A stretch of DNA of 64,000 nucleotides, taken from NCBI GenBank assembly GCA_033398695.1, contig JAWKAU010000211.1, forward strand, positions 62,001-126,000, given 5' to 3'. The position numbers and the translations under genes were made by a program. The number at the start of each line of letters is the position of its first letter. The first letter of the stretch is position 1. The DNA comes from Orobanche coerulescens. Lineage: Eukaryota > Streptophyta > Magnoliopsida > Lamiales > Orobanchaceae. Of this stretch, positions 12,201 through 24,889 are shown piece by piece. The notes beneath the pieces are model-generated. The model saw nothing but the letters and a program-made list of their open reading frames with translations, was not told where the DNA came from and did not search any database.

Positions 12201-13456
12201 TGTAATGTCATCGCCATACGAACCCATGGTGAGTCCGACCTTCACTTGTCTTGAAACCTTCACTTTGTTTCCGTCATCGAGCCAATGGAGTGCATACGGC
12301 TTAGGATGGGCCGTGGTGACCAAGCCGAGTTTTGAAACCATCTCGCTTGATGCCACGTTTGTACAACTTCCACCGTCAATGATCAAGCTACACCATTTCT
12401 CTCCGACACGACACTTCGTGTGAAAGATTTGGTCTCGTTGTTCTTCGTCACTGGCCGCCGTTTGCAACATGCGAAGGACAAGGTTCGTGTCATAGTTCGG
12501 GCATCGTATGCCTCGCATTCTTCTTCTTCGTCGCCTTCTAAGTTAAAAACGTCTCCAACTCTTTCTACGGCTAATAATTCCTCTCGGGCGGCTAAGGCTT
12601 CTCGTAACGTCACAATCCTCCGATTCGGACAAGCACTTTGATAGTGTCCAAATCCTTGACATTTGAAACATCGGACTTTAGATAGGCTCGTTTCTTTTGG
12701 TGTGGTAGGGGTTTTTGGAATGGTAGTAACGGACTGGCTTGTGGTGACAGGTTTTGGAAACGAGCTAGAACTCGCGCCAAAGTTGGTATTTCCGTATTTA
12801 GGTGGGAATTCGGGTTTAGAGAGTTTGGTTTTGTTTTGATTTTCCAACTTTATGCAAAGTCCGCATAAAGTGTCGAAGTCAGAATAGGGGTAGAGTTCCA
12901 CGGAATTAGCAATGTTTTTGTTCAAACCTCGTAGGAAACGGGACATCCGCAATTCTTCGCTTTCTTCAAGTTCTCCCATCAAGGATAAGTTTTCAAACTC
13001 CTCGATGTACTCCTCGACACTGAGCTTTCCTTGCGTGAGGTCAGAAATTTTTCGGTACAGGCTCAGCTTGTGTGTAGCCGGGACATATCTTTTTCGTAGT
13101 TTCCTTTTTAGGGAATCCCACGAACGTATCTTCTCTTTCCCGGCACGGCTTCTCTGCGTCTTCATTCGCTCAAACCAAAGGGAAGCTCCCTTTCCAAGTT
13201 TGAGGATCGCGTACTTGCAACGTACCTCGTCATTGAGTTCCTTGAACTCAAACATTCGTTCAATTTTTCTCTCCCACTCCAGATAAACTTCAGGATCGGT
13301 GCCGCCTACGAACTCCGGAAGTTCGCTGGTCTTGTATTCATCCGCATGTCGTGGTGCATGCATGGTGTCATGTCCTCGTCGTGCATGGATTCTGGGCTCC
13401 GGCAAGCCACGAAGAACGTCACGTAGTTGTGCTACTTCTTCATCGGTGAATGCCAT
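9299..13456 (-). pseudogene. A2 gag-pol, many frameshifts
   Basis: The ATG at 13456 opens MAFTDEEVAQLRDVLRGLPEP. Gag runs to about 12530 with a CCHC knuckle near 12628-12671. The protease IIDGGSCTNVAS is near 12375-12395, the RT YLDD at 11329-11340, RNase H near 10600-10960 and the integrase core near 9850-10250, with the C-terminal domain to 9300. Frames break near 12500, 11840, 11620, 11320, 11050, 10560, 10330, 10020 and 9640. The breaks are mostly 1-4 base losses beside CCG, CTG or CAG. Directly after YLDD the usual ACTGTAGATC context reads ATCAGATC, a lesion shared with A3 and A4. The polyprotein would be non-functional. Confidence 0.9.
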
Positions 13457-13507
13457 TTTCTTCAGTGATGTCGAGAACTGTGAGACAAGTGGCTCCGATA
13501 CCACTAA

Positions 13508-14303
13508 TGATACGAATTACGTAAGTAATACGTATAAAACACAACGGAAGGTTAACACGTAACAAAGTATCACTCGAAATTTGCTAAGGGTGGCCGAAAG
13601 TTGATGGTGTTTCGGCCGTGAAGTAGTGTGAAGTACGGAGTTTGGCGTGTTTTATCGAACTAGACCTATAACTCGATAAAAGGGTAATCTCTTCCCAAGA
13701 CCTTTTGAGAATTGATCAAAGTTAAAATCTCGAAACTCGTCGAAACAATAACTTAAGGTTTGTCGAACTCGTTCAACGTATATTTCAAAGGAAATACAAA
13801 GTTTATTATGATTCTTGATGATTACAAACACCAAATAACCTACCATATATATAGTAGGATAAGGATACAAAACAACAAGAAAACAACAAAATGTAAATCT
13901 CCATCCCTCTCCATGTTTCGGCCGATTCTTCAAGGTGGGACAAGGAGGATCACTTCCCTTGATTTGGCAAGATATGAGGACACTTGAGGATCATGCTTGG
14001 AGATCTTCTTGATTTGGCAAGATGTGAAGACTTTGATGATTCCTTATCATCATGCTTGGGGCCGCAAATATCATAAAAAAAAAATGCTTGTCAATTCTTC
14101 AATCTTTGTGGACCAATCGGCCGAACATCCATGTTCCGGGCCGATTCCGATGTTAATTCCGTCGCCATATTTACGTAACTCCTTTTCCGATTAATAACGT
14201 AACTCCAAGCCGTTTAACATTTTCTCCTAAGTATAACGATGCATCATCATGAATGTCGATTTTTATCGGAGTTTCTTCGACTGGAATATTAGATATCGTA
14301 TCA
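13508..14303 (-). repeat. A2 5' LTR
   Basis: Partner of 8504-9298. The primer-binding site lies just left of it on the plus strand (GGCTCCGATACCACTAA at about 13492-13507), giving TGGTATCGGAGCC on the minus strand, the C-type variant rather than the A-type CAGAG version. CTCTC follows as target duplication. Confidence 0.93.
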
Positions 14304-16300
14304 CTCTCGCATGCGGATTTGATGGTATCCGCTCCGTAAATCAACTTTGGAAAATATAACCGAGCCATGTAACTCGTCCAGCATGTCGTCTAGTCTCGGG
14401 ATGGAAACCGATACTTGACGGTGATGTTATTCACGGCTCTACTGTCAATACACATTCGCCATGTTCCGTCTTTTTTTGGTACAAGTAGGACTGGAACCGC
14501 ACACGGACTTAAACTTTCTCGGACATATCCGTGATTCATGAGTTCATCAATTTGTCGTTGTAGTTCTTTGGTTTCTTCGGGATTACAACGATACGCCGCT
14601 TTGTTCGGTAATGGAGCTCCCGGTATAAGATCAATCTGGTGTTCAATTCCGCGGATAGGTGGTAATCCTACCGGCAAGTCTTCGGGGAATACGTCCGAAA
14701 ACTCGTGTAATAGGGCATCTATCTTTTCCTCATGGTGCGATTTGGTGGCAAGATTTCGGACCTCTTTGATCATCATCAAATAAACACGTTCGCCATCGTC
14801 AATGGCGTGTTCGACTTCTTTCTCGTTTGCAAACATCGTAAGTTTCGGCCCTTCGACTTTTTTTGAACTCATCGTCCGGATAGCTTGAGGTGACATAGGT
14901 TTAAGAACAATTTTTTTACCTTTGTCACGTAACTCATACTCGTTACTCCTCCCTCGATGTAGTACGTCCCGATCAAATAACCAAGGTCTTCCTAATAATA
15001 CGTGACATGCGTCCATCGGTAGTACATCGCATGTAATATCATCGCCATACGAACCCATGGTGAGTCCGACCTTCACTTGCCTTGATACTTTCACCTTGTT
15101 TCCATCATCGAGCCAATGGAGTGCATACGGCTTAGGATGGGCCGTGGTGATCAAACCGAGTTTTGAGACCATCTCGCTTGATGCCACGTTTGTACAACTT
15201 CCACCGTCAATGATCAAGCTACACCATTTATCTCCGACACGACACTTCGTGTGGAAGATTTGGTCTCGTTGTTCTTCGTCACTTGGGGCGGCCTTCGTTT
15301 GTAACATGCGAAGGACGAGGTTCGTGTCATAGTTCGGGGCATCATATGCCTCGCATTCTTCTTCTTCTTCGTCAGCTTCTAAGTTAAAAACGTCTCCAAC
15401 TCTTTCTTCTTCGGCTAGTAATTCTTCTCGGATAGCTATGGCTTCTCGTAACGTCACAATCCTCCGATTTGGACAAGCACTTTGATAGTGTCCAAATCCT
15501 TGACATTTGAAACACCGGACTTTAGATAGGCTTGTTTCTTTTGGTGTGATAGGAGTTTTTGGGATGGTAGTAACGGGTTGGCTTGTGGTGATAGGTTTTG
15601 GAAACGAGCTAGAACTCGCGCCAAAGTTGGTATTTCCGTATTTAGGTGGGAATTCGGGTTTAGAGAGTTTTGTTTTGTTTTGATTTTCCAACTTTATGCA
15701 AAGTCCGCATAAAGTATCAAAGTCGGAATAGGGGTAGAGTTCCACGGAATTAGCAATGTTTTTGTTCAAACCTCGTAGGAAACGGGACATCCGCAATTCT
15801 TCGCTTTCTTCAAGTTCTCCCATCAAGGATAAGTTTTCAAACTCCTCGATGTACTCCTCGACACTTAGTTTTCCTTGCGTGAGTTCAGAAATTTTTCGAT
15901 ACAAGCTTAACTTGTGTGTAGTCGGGACATATCTCTTTCGTAGTTTCTTTTTTAGAGAATCCCACGAACGTATCTTCTCTTTTCCGGCACGAACTCTTTG
16001 TGTCTTCATTCGCTCAAACCAAAGGGAAGCTCCCTTTCCAAGTTTGAGGATCGCATACTTGCAACGTACCTCGTCATTCAGATCCTTGAACTCAAACATT
16101 CGTTCAATATTTCTTTCCCACTCCAAATAAACCTCGGGATCGGTGCCGCCTACGAACTCCGGGAGTTCGCTTGTCTTGTATTCATCAGCATGTCGTGGTG
16201 CATGCATGGTGTCGTATCCTCGTCGTGCTTGGATTCTGGGCTCCGGTAAGCCACGAAGAACGTCACGTAGTTGTGCCACTTCTTCATCGGTGAATGCCAT
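14304..16300 (-). pseudogene. A1 gag-protease-RT N-terminal half
   Basis: The longest uninterrupted gypsy frame on the minus strand (14390-16300). The ATG at 16300 starts MAFTDEEVAQLRDVLRGLPEP; a longer reading upstream has no ATG. Order: gag (LPEFVGGTDPEVYLEWERNI, SWDSLKKKLRKRYVP, YIEEFENLSLMGELEE), CCHC knuckle CFKCQGFGHYQSAC (about 15472-15514), protease with IIDGGSCTNVAS (15195-15215, DGG in place of the usual D-S/T-G), then RT from [20 protein letters not shown] to FPSRD. A one-base loss near 14402 (GATGGAAACC versus GATGGGAAACC) shifts the frame, then A2 interrupts it. Without these, pol would continue at 8503. Confidence 0.92.
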
Positions 16301-16351
16301 CTTCTTGAGTAACGTCGAGAATTGTGAGGCAAATGTCTCTGATACCACTTA

Positions 16352-17260
16352 TGATACGAATTACGTAAGTAATACGTATAAAATACAACGGAAGTTTAAC
16401 AAGTATCAAAGTATCACTTGAATTTTACTAAGGGTGGCCGAAATTTGATGGTGTTCGGCCGTGATGTAGTATGATGTACGGAGTTTGATGTGTTTTATCG
16501 AACTAGACCTATAACTCGATAAAAGGTAATCTCTTCCCAAGACCTTTTGAGAATTGATCAAGTTAAAATCTCGAGACGCGTCAAAACAATAACTAAAGTT
16601 TGTTGAACTCGTTCAACGTATATTTCAAAGGAAATACAAGGTTTTTTTTATGATTCAAGATATATTACAATCATCAAATGGACTACTATATATAGTAGTA
16701 TACAAGGATAATGATACAAAAACAACAAGAAAAAAACGAGCCACCAATCTTCCTCATGTTCGGCCGAATGTAGTGTGGGGAAGGCAAGATGTTGGACAAT
16801 CTTCAAGTATCTTGGAATGTAGTGTGCATGACTTTGACATGTTGAAAGAAGACTTGATGAAAGTCTTTATCCATGGAAATTTTGGCCGATTTTGTGGGGA
16901 GTCTTGGGAGATTTATTTAGGACATGATCTTTATGTATCTTGATAAGATATGAAGATGGGATCTTTTATTTTGTCTTGGCCGATTTTTCAAACAAGGTGG
17001 GGAAGGAGGTTATCTTCACTTATCTTGTGAAAGATATGAAGACAAAGGGTCCCTTTCAAGCATGTTTTGGTCGATCTTCATGCTTTTGGACCGATTTCGT
17101 CGTCGAGTTCTACGTCACTCCTGTTCCGATTAACAACGTAACTCTAATCCGCGTATTCTTTTCTCCCAAATATAATGATGCATGAACATGCGCATTTGTA
17201 TCGTCGTGAATGTCGATTTTTATCGGAGCTTCTTCGACCGGAATATTAGATATCGTATCA
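16352..17260 (-). repeat. A1 5' LTR
   Basis: 909 bp, TGATACGAATTACGTAAG to ATATCGTATCA. The primer-binding site on the minus strand reads TGGTATCAGAGAC, just left of it on the plus strand. GAACG at 17261-17265 is the right target duplication. Confidence 0.93.
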
Positions 17261-17475
17261 GAACGGAAGATTGAGCGCATGTTTGAATTCAAAGACCTTA
17301 ACGACGAGAAACATTGCAAATACGCTATTCTTAAGTTAGGGAAGGGTGCTTCTCTTTGGTTCGAATGAGTGAAGACACGAAGGACTCGAGCGGGAAAAGC
17401 AAAAATCCGTTCGTGGGATTCTTTAAAAATAAAACTTCGTAAGAGGTATGTGCCAACATCACACTGGTTAACCTT
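17261..17475 (+). pseudogene. C internal 1 gag, middle piece
   Basis: Continues from 5408: RKIERMFEFKDLNDEKHCKYAILKLGKGASLWFE, then an in-frame TGA at 17366-17368 where the tandem partner has GGA. RRTRAGKAKIRSWDSLK follows, to the B1 insertion within the sequence for LTLYRK. GAACG at its start duplicates 5404-5408. Confidence 0.85.
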
Positions 17476-18600
17476 TGATACGAATTACGTATGAAAATGG
17501 ACGTAAACTCGTATGGAATGCAGCGGAAATATAATTGATCCTCACAACACTCGAAATATAACCGAAAGTAGGGCAATTCGGCTTACGTAAACAAGAATAA
17601 TATGAATGATTTATCAAACTAGACCTATAGTTTGATAAAATAATCTTTCCTCAAGACCTATTGAGAATCGATTCGATTAAAACTCGAAAACGCGTCGAAT
17701 TATAATCAAGGTTTCGATGAAAAGCATTCACCAAGAAAACACAAGTGTATTCTTATTTCTTCAACATACAATGTCCCATATGAAAGCAAGAACAAGACTA
17801 CTTATAGCAAGGTAGTCTTCTAAGCAACTAAGGAATAAAACAAGATCACATGATCTTGAAATGAAAAACAAAACATCAAAATAAAATACAAATGAATCAA
17901 ATGATAGGGAGGGGGAATCACACAACAAAATGATTATAAGTCACCCCACATAACATGCAAGTTTAATTATGACATGTGAGGGGAGGGAAAACAACAAAAA
18001 AACACAAAAAAAATCAGCAATAATGTGAGTTTGTCGTCGCCGACACGCCTGCGCCGATCGGCACGGCCGCGGCGGCATGTGCGGGCACACATGTTCGGCA
18101 GGACACGACCGTGTCGCCTGGAACGGTCGGGTTGGTCGGACAGCGGGATTTTACTATCCGGAAGAGTGTGACTCGGCCGTGTCGCCTGGCACGGTCGGGT
18201 TGTGTCGGCACGGGCCGTGTCGGACGACACGGTCGGGTTCGGTCGGCAGCGAGATTTCACTTTCTAGGACATCTCGGCACGGGCCATGTCGGATGACACG
18301 GCCGGGTTCGGTCAGTGATCGCCGGCCCGGCAGTGGTGGTCGGCAATGACGGCCGGCCCGCTGTGGTGATTTTTCCGGCAGTGGTGATTTTTCCCGATTC
18401 GTCCATTTTCCAGCCGATTGTCGACCTTCCGGCATAGCATGACACGGGTCGTGTTATATGACACGGCTGAGACCGAGACTCCACGTCTTATGTCCGTTTT
18501 CCCGCCTAAATACGTAGTAATCTGTGCATGGCGTGTTGTAAGGTCATTTACGTCGATCCTTACTTTGTCTTCTGCATTTGACACGATTGATTTTGTATCA
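17476..18600 (-). repeat. B1 3' LTR
   Basis: TGATACGAATTACGTATG to TTGTATCA on the plus strand. The CCGTGTC/GACACGG block occupies about 18030-18475; the promoter zone (complement of TATAGCAAGGTAGTC) is near 17800-17825. The B frame stays open into it from the integrase-like tail. Confidence 0.92.
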
Positions 18601-19265
18601 TCTCCTCCTTCTTTAAAAGGAATTGTCCTCAATTCCGGACTTCCCTCGTCATCAAGATAATTAATTAAAACCTCTACGTATTTGATCTCGAAAATGTCCG
18701 CAGTGCGTACATGGCCCAAAATCTTGAGACGATAGGTAGTGGGGGCCCCTCGAGAATCACCAATAAAATAATTATCATTATTAATAAAATAATAATAATT
18801 ACTTTGCTCGGTAATACCGATATCATGACATGAGCGGACATCTGAAATGGGACGCACGGTTAATTTCACATAGGGTTCATCCTCCAGAATTGGAAACACT
18901 GATAATTCCACATCGGGTTCACCATCAAGAATGGGAACAAAAGGATTTATTACGGATTCCTCTTCATAAACTGGTTCCTCATCAAATGCTGGCGGTCCGT
19001 CATAATCTGACCAACTCTCCGTTTCAATATTGTTGGGCTCCTCCAATAATAGCCCATCACAAAATAATTTACTTTCCTCAATTTGGTAATCATCCAAGAC
19101 AATAAGTCCATTACGAGAAACTGCGTCGTTGTAAAAATTTGGCCCAAAGCTGTCGTTTTCTTTTAACCGGCCAATCTCAGTACCAAGTTCAATTTCCCTC
19201 TCACTAGAAAACATGGTTAGATTCGGTTTCTCACCTCGGTTAGGGATCATAGATTGAAGTGACAT
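18601..19265 (-). pseudogene. B1 X module and integrase-like tail
   Basis: On the minus strand: MSLQSMIPNRGEKPNLTMF, SEREIELGTEIGR, then the acidic X module (FGPNFYNDAVSRNG, ESWSDYDGPPAFDEEP), a near-repeat of EPDVELSVFPIL and EPYVKLTV, CHDIGITEQSNYYYFINND, then LKILGHVRTADIFEIKY and NYLDDEGSPELRTIPFKEGG. The last part parallels the end of family A integrase (DLSPYLDDDGITELRSIPFKEGG). It sits where RT, RNase H and integrase should be. The role of X is unknown; I recognise no enzyme motif. The frame is open and continues into the LTR. A3 interrupts it before MSLQ, and the protein continues at 31314. Confidence 0.8.
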
Positions 19266-20086
19266 TGATACGATATCCAATATTCCAATCAAAGAAGTTC
19301 CAATAAAAATCGACGTCCACGACGATACGCATGGCCATGCATCATTATACTTGGGAGAAAAGAATACGCGGATTGGAGTTACGTTGTTAATCGGAAAAGG
19401 AGTTACGTAAATATGGCGACGGAATTAACATCGGAATCGGTCCGGAACATGGATGTTCGGCCGATTGGTCCACAAAGATTGAAGATTTGTCAAGCATCCT
19501 TTTTTCTATGACAAAATCACCAAAACCTTTATCTTGTTTGAATTTCTAAAGATATCCTTCCCCACCCTTTGAGATTTGCGGCCCAAGCATGATGAAAGGG
19601 AATCATCAAAAGTCTTCACATCTTGCCAAATCAAGAAGATCTCCTCCTTCCCCACCTTGAAGAATCGGCCGAACATGCTAAGGGATGGAGACTTGCACTT
19701 TCGTTTTTTTCTTGTTGTTTTTGTATCATTATCCTTGTAAACTACTATATATAGTAGTGCTCGTTGTACTTGTAAGATATCTTGAATCATAATAAACCTT
19801 GTATTTCCTTTGAAATATACGTTGAACGAGTTCGACAAACCTTAGTTATTGTTTCGACGCGTCTCGAGATATTAACTTGATCAATTCTCAAAAGGTCTTG
19901 GGAAGAGATTACCTTTTATCGAGTTATAGGTCTAGTTCGATAAAACACACCAAACTCCGTACATCACACTACCTCACGGCCGAACACCATCAAATTTCGG
20001 CCATCCTTAGTAAAATTCAAGTGTTACTTTGATACTTGTTAATCTTCCGTTGCATTCTATACGTATTACTTACGTAATTCGTATCA
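19266..20086 (+). repeat. A3 5' LTR
   Basis: TGATACGATATCCAATATTCC to TTCGTATCA. The first about 150 bp encode an open PIKIDVHDDTHGHASLYLGE-type peptide. ACTACTATATATAGTAGT lies near 19740-19757, AATAAA near 19791, and the U5 hairpin near 19914-19945. Primer-binding site TGGTACCAGAG follows at 20091-20101. Confidence 0.93.
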
Positions 20087-20137
20087 TAAGTGGTACCAGA
20101 GACATTTGCCTCACAATTCTCGACGATACTCAAGAAG

Positions 20138-23100
20138 ATGGCATTCACCGATGAAGAAGTGGCACAACTACGTGACGTTCTTCGTGGCTTACCGAGCCGA
20201 GAATCCAAGCACGACGAGGATACGACACCATGCATGCACCACGACATGCTGATGAATACAAGACAAGCGAACTCCCGGAGTTCGTAGGCGGCACCGATCC
20301 CGAGGTTTATTTGGAGTGGGAAAGAAAAATTGAACGAATGTTTGAGTTCAAGGATCTCAATGACGAGGTACGTTGCAAATATGCGGTCCTCAAACTTGGA
20401 AAGGGAGCTTCCCTTTGGTTTGAGCGAATGAAGACACAAAGAGTTCGTGTAGGAAAAGAGAAGATACGTTCGTGGGATTCTCTAAAAAAGAAACTACGAA
20501 AGAGATATGTCCCGACTACACACAAGTTAAGCTTGTATCGTAAAATTTCTGAACTCACGCAAGGAAAACTAAGTGTCGAGGAGTACATCGAGGAGTTTGA
20601 AAACTTATCCTTGATGGGAGAACTTGAAGAAAGCGAAGAATTGCGGATGTCCGTTTCCTACGAGGTTTGAACAAAAACATTGCTAATGCCGTGGAACTCT
20701 ACCCCTATTCCGACTTTGATACTTTATGCGGACTTTGCATAAAGTTGGAAAATCAAAACAAAACAAAACTCTCTAAACCCGAATTCCCACCTAAATACGA
20801 AATACCAACTTTGGCGCGAGTTCTAGCTCGTTTCCAAAACTGTCACCACAAGCCAACCCGTTACTACCATCCCAAAACTCCTATCACACCAAAAGAAACA
20901 AGCCTATCTAAAGTCCGGTGTTTCAAATGTCAAGGATTTGGACACTATCAAAGTGCTTGTCCAAATCGGAGGATTGTGACGTTACGAGAAGCCATAGCCG
21001 CCCGAGAAGAATTACTAGCCGAAGAAGAAAGAGTTGGAGACGTTTTTAACTTAGAAGTCGAAGAAGAAGAAGAATGCGAGGCATACGATGCCCGAACTAT
21101 GACACGAACCTCGTCCTTCGCATGTTACAAACGAAGGCCGCCCAAGTGACGAAGAACAACGAGACCAAATCTTCCACACGAAGTGTCGTGTCGGAGATAA
21201 ATGGTGTAGCTTGATCATTGACGGTGGAAGTTGTACAAACGTGGCATCAAGCGAGATGGTCTCAAAACTCGGCTTGATCACCACGGCCCATCCTAAGCCG
21301 TATGCACTCCATTGGCTCGATGATGGAAACAAGGTGAAAGTATCAAGGCAAGTGAAGGTCGGACTCACCATGGGTTCGTATGGCGATGATATTACATGCG
21401 ATGTACTACCGATGGACGCATGTCACGTGTTATTAGGAAGACCTTGATTATTTGATCGGGACGTACTACATCGAGGGAGGAGTAATGAGTATGAGTTACG
21501 TGACAAAGGTAAAAAAATTGTTCTTAAACCTATGTCACCTCAAGCTATCCGGACGATGAGTTCGAAAAAGTCGAAGGACCGAAACTTACGATGTTTGCAA
21601 ACGAGAAAGAAGTCGAACACGCCATTGACGATGGCGAACGTGTTTATTTGATGATGATCAAAGAGGTCCGAAATCTTGCCACCAAATCGCAAAATGAGGA
21701 AGAGATAGATGCACTATTACACGAGTTTTCGGACGTATTTCCCGAAGACTTGCCGGTAGGATTACCACCTATCCGCGGGATTGAACACCAGATTGATCTT
21801 ATACCGGGAGCTCCATTACCGAACAAAGCGGCGTATCGTTGTAATCCCGAAGAAACCAAAGAACTACAACGTCAAATTGATGAACTCATGAATCACGGAT
21901 ATGTCCGAGAAAGTTTAAGCCCGTGTGCGGTTCCAGTTCTACTTGTACCAAAAAAAGACGGAACATGGCGAATGTGTATTGACAGTAGAGCCGTGAATAA
22001 CATCACCGTCAAGTATCGGTTTCCCATCCCGAGACTAGACGACATGCTGGACGAGTTACATGGCTCGGTTATATTTTCCAAAGTTGATTTACGGAGCGGA
22101 TACCATCAAATCCGCATGCGAGAGGGAGACGAATGGAAAACGGCGTTTAAAGCAAAGAATGGACTTTACGAATGGCTTGTGATGCCATTCGGCCTCACCA
22201 ACGCCCCGAGCACTTTTATGAGGTTGATGAACGAGGTTCTTAAACCTTTCTTGGGAAAGTTTGTTGTCGTGTACTTAGACGACATTTTGATCTGATCGGT
22301 CCGTAGAGGAACATCTCGAACATTTGCGTACGTATTTGAGACGCTAAGGGAACAAAACTTTATGGAAAACGGAGAAGTGTACTTTCCTAGTCGAGAGTCT
22401 TGTCTTTCTCGGCTATGTTGTTTCGAAGACGGAGTTTCGGTCGACCAAGAGAAGATCGCGGCAATCAAGTCGTGGCCGACCCCAAAGACAATCACGAGGT
22501 ACGGTCATTTCATGGCCTCGCTTCTTTTACCGACGATTCATACGGACTTTAGCACTATCTCCATCCGATCACGGAGTGTCCAAAAGGGAACCTTTGCATG
22601 GAACGAGGCGCCAAAAGGCTTTTGAAAATTTAAAGGGAAAATTATGTGAAGCACCGATTTTGACGTTACCCGATTTTTCACAACCGTTTGAGGTAGAATG
22701 CGACGCTAGCGGAGTTGGAATCGGGGCCGTGCTTATTCAAAGAGGCCGTCCCATCGCCTATTTTTCGGAGAAGTTAAGTGGCGCCCGAGTGAATTATTGT
22801 ACTTACGACAAGGAGTTCTATGCTATCGTAAGAGCACTCGATCATTGGAGTCATTATCTGCGTCGAAACATTTCGTGCTGCATTCGGATCACGAGTCGTT
22901 GAAATACATCAACGGGCAGAGTAAGCTAAGCCCGAGACATGCAAAATGGGTGGAATTTTTACAATCTTTTCACTTTTCATCCAAGTACAAAGACGGGAAG
23001 AGTAATGTAGTGGCGGATGCACTATCGAGACGGTATGCCTTCTGTCGATACTAGATGTTCGTTTGTTGGGGTTCGAGACTTTGAAAGATCATTACAACGA

Positions 23101-23912
23101 CGATTGGGACTTCGGGAAATTTTTAACCGTTGTAAAACGGCCCCGCACGAGGAATTTGTTTTACAGATGGCTTTCTTTTCAAGGGAAATAAACTATGTGT
23201 GCCGAGACATACAATTCGGGAATTGCTGGTTCGGGAGGCGCACGGAGGAGGACTAGCCGGTCATTTCGGCTCGACCAAGACTGTAGAAGTGCTAAAAGAA
23301 CATTTCTTTTGGCCGAAGATGTATGGTGACGTAAGCACAATCGTGAGCAAATGCGTAACTTGTCACATGATGAAAAGTTCGCTCAAGTCGAGTACATACA
23401 TGTTGCCAATACCGCTACGACCGTGGGAGGATGTCTCGATGGATTTTATTGTGGCTTTACCTCGTACTCAACGAGGCAAAGACTCGATCATGGTGGTCGC
23501 CGACCGTTTCGAAAATGGCTCACTTTATCGCGTGCCACAAAACCGATGATGCAAGCAATGTGGTGGACTTGTACTTCCGGGAAGTAGTTCGTTTACACGG
23601 AGTTCCAAAACTATCGTGTCGGATCGAGATTCCAAATTTACGAGTTACTTCGGAATACTTTATGGAGGAAAGTAGGTACTAAACTCCTATTCAGTACTTC
23701 ACATCACCCGCAAACCGACGGACAGACCGAGGTAACTAATCGAACCTTGGGAGCATTATTGCGAGGGTTGGTAAATAAAACACAGAAGGATTGGGACGTT
23801 AAACTTGCTCATGCGGAATTCGCATACAACCGATCACCCGGTTATGCCACGGCCCATTCACCGTTTGAAGTAGTATACGGATTAAATCCGCACTTGCCAT
23901 TGGACTTGATTC
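20138..23912 (+). pseudogene. A3 gag-pol up to integrase core
   Basis: The ATG at 20138 opens MAFTDEEVAQLRDVLRGLP. Gag runs in pieces to 21149 with a CCHC knuckle at about 20919-20961. Protease IIDGGSCTNVAS is near 21211-21250, and TGG>TGA makes a stop at 21445-21447 in the LLGRPW motif. RT is long and open (21591-22295) with YLDD at 22272-22283. A two-base net loss then changes TACAGTCGG to TGATCGG, giving ILI then stop. RNase H is at 22576-23054, the integrase zinc region at 23199-23340 and the core ([26 protein letters not shown]) to 23912, where A4 is inserted in the sequence for DLIPLP. The rest is at 30091-30637. It cannot make a full polyprotein. Confidence 0.9.
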
Positions 23913-24889
23913 TGATACGAATTACGTGAGTAATACGTATAAAACACAACGGAAGATTAACAAGTAACAAAGTATCACTTGAATTTTACTAAAGGTGGCC
24001 GAAATTTTGATGGTGTTCGGCCGTGAGGTAGTGTGATGTACGGATTGTGATGTGTTTTATCGAACTAGACCTATAACTCGATAAAAGGTAATCTCTTCCC
24101 AAGACCTTTTGAGAATTGATCAAGTTAAAATCTCGAGACGCGTCGAAACAATAACTAAGGTTTGCTGAACTCGTTCAACGTATATTTCAAAGGAAATACA
24201 AGGTTTTTTTATGATTCAAGATATCTTACAAATACAACGAGCACTACTATATATAGTAGTTTCCAACCGAAAGAAAATACAACAAAACGAGAAACGAAAC
24301 TTCCTAGCAATCATCCTAATCGGCCGAAAATATCAAGGGGATACCAAGCAATCTTGGATTTTATTTTTGATTGAGACATGAAGAGATCTTGGTCTTTATT
24401 TCATGATGGTGACATGAAGGATCTTTGATGAAAGTCTTCACAAATCATCCTTCTTGCAAGCTTCCAATCGGCCGATCCTAATCAAGGAGTGAGGAGGATT
24501 TGGTGTAGATTTGATGAAGATATCTTCCTCCTTGGAATTACATGGGTGATAATGAAATGAGGGACAATGACATGAAGAAGAAAATCTTCACTCCATCTAC
24601 AAGTTTCGGCCGTTTGTGTCATGGTGGGGAAGGAGGAAATCACTTCATTATTTTGTAAAGATATGAAGTCAAGATATGTCCCTTTCAAGCATGATATGGC
24701 CGATTTTTCATGCTTGCGGACCGATTCCGTCTACGAATTCTACGTTACTCCGATTCCGATAAACAACTAAACTCAAATCCGTTTAACATATTCTCCTAAG
24801 TATAACGATGAAAGGCCATGCGAATATGCATAATCATGGATGTCGATTTTTATTGGAGTTTCTTCGATCGAATATTAGATATCGTATCA
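23913..24889 (-). repeat. A4 3' LTR
   Basis: TGATACGAATTACGTGAG to TATCGTATCA, palindromic TATA region near 24243-24260. It is followed on the plus strand by the complement of the polypurine tract (TTCCCTCCGTC). Confidence 0.93.

Larger units (their letters stand above)
8504..14303 (-). mobile_element. Family A gypsy element A2, nested in A1
   Basis: Flanked by CTCTC at 8499-8503 and 14304-14308. LTRs at 8504-9298 (795 bp) and 13508-14303 (796 bp) look nearly identical, differing by a handful of bases, so the insertion is recent. Total 5800 bp. It has the shortest LTR of the A copies. Confidence 0.95.
5409..17260 (-). mobile_element. Family A gypsy element A1
   Basis: Flanked by GAACG at 5404-5408 and 17261-17265, with LTRs at 5409-6307 (899 bp) and 16352-17260 (909 bp). 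It carries gag, protease, RT, RNase H and integrase on the minus strand. A2 is inserted in the RT after MREGDEW (8504-14303); without A2 the element is about 6.05 kb. It lies inside gag of C internal 1. Confidence 0.95.
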
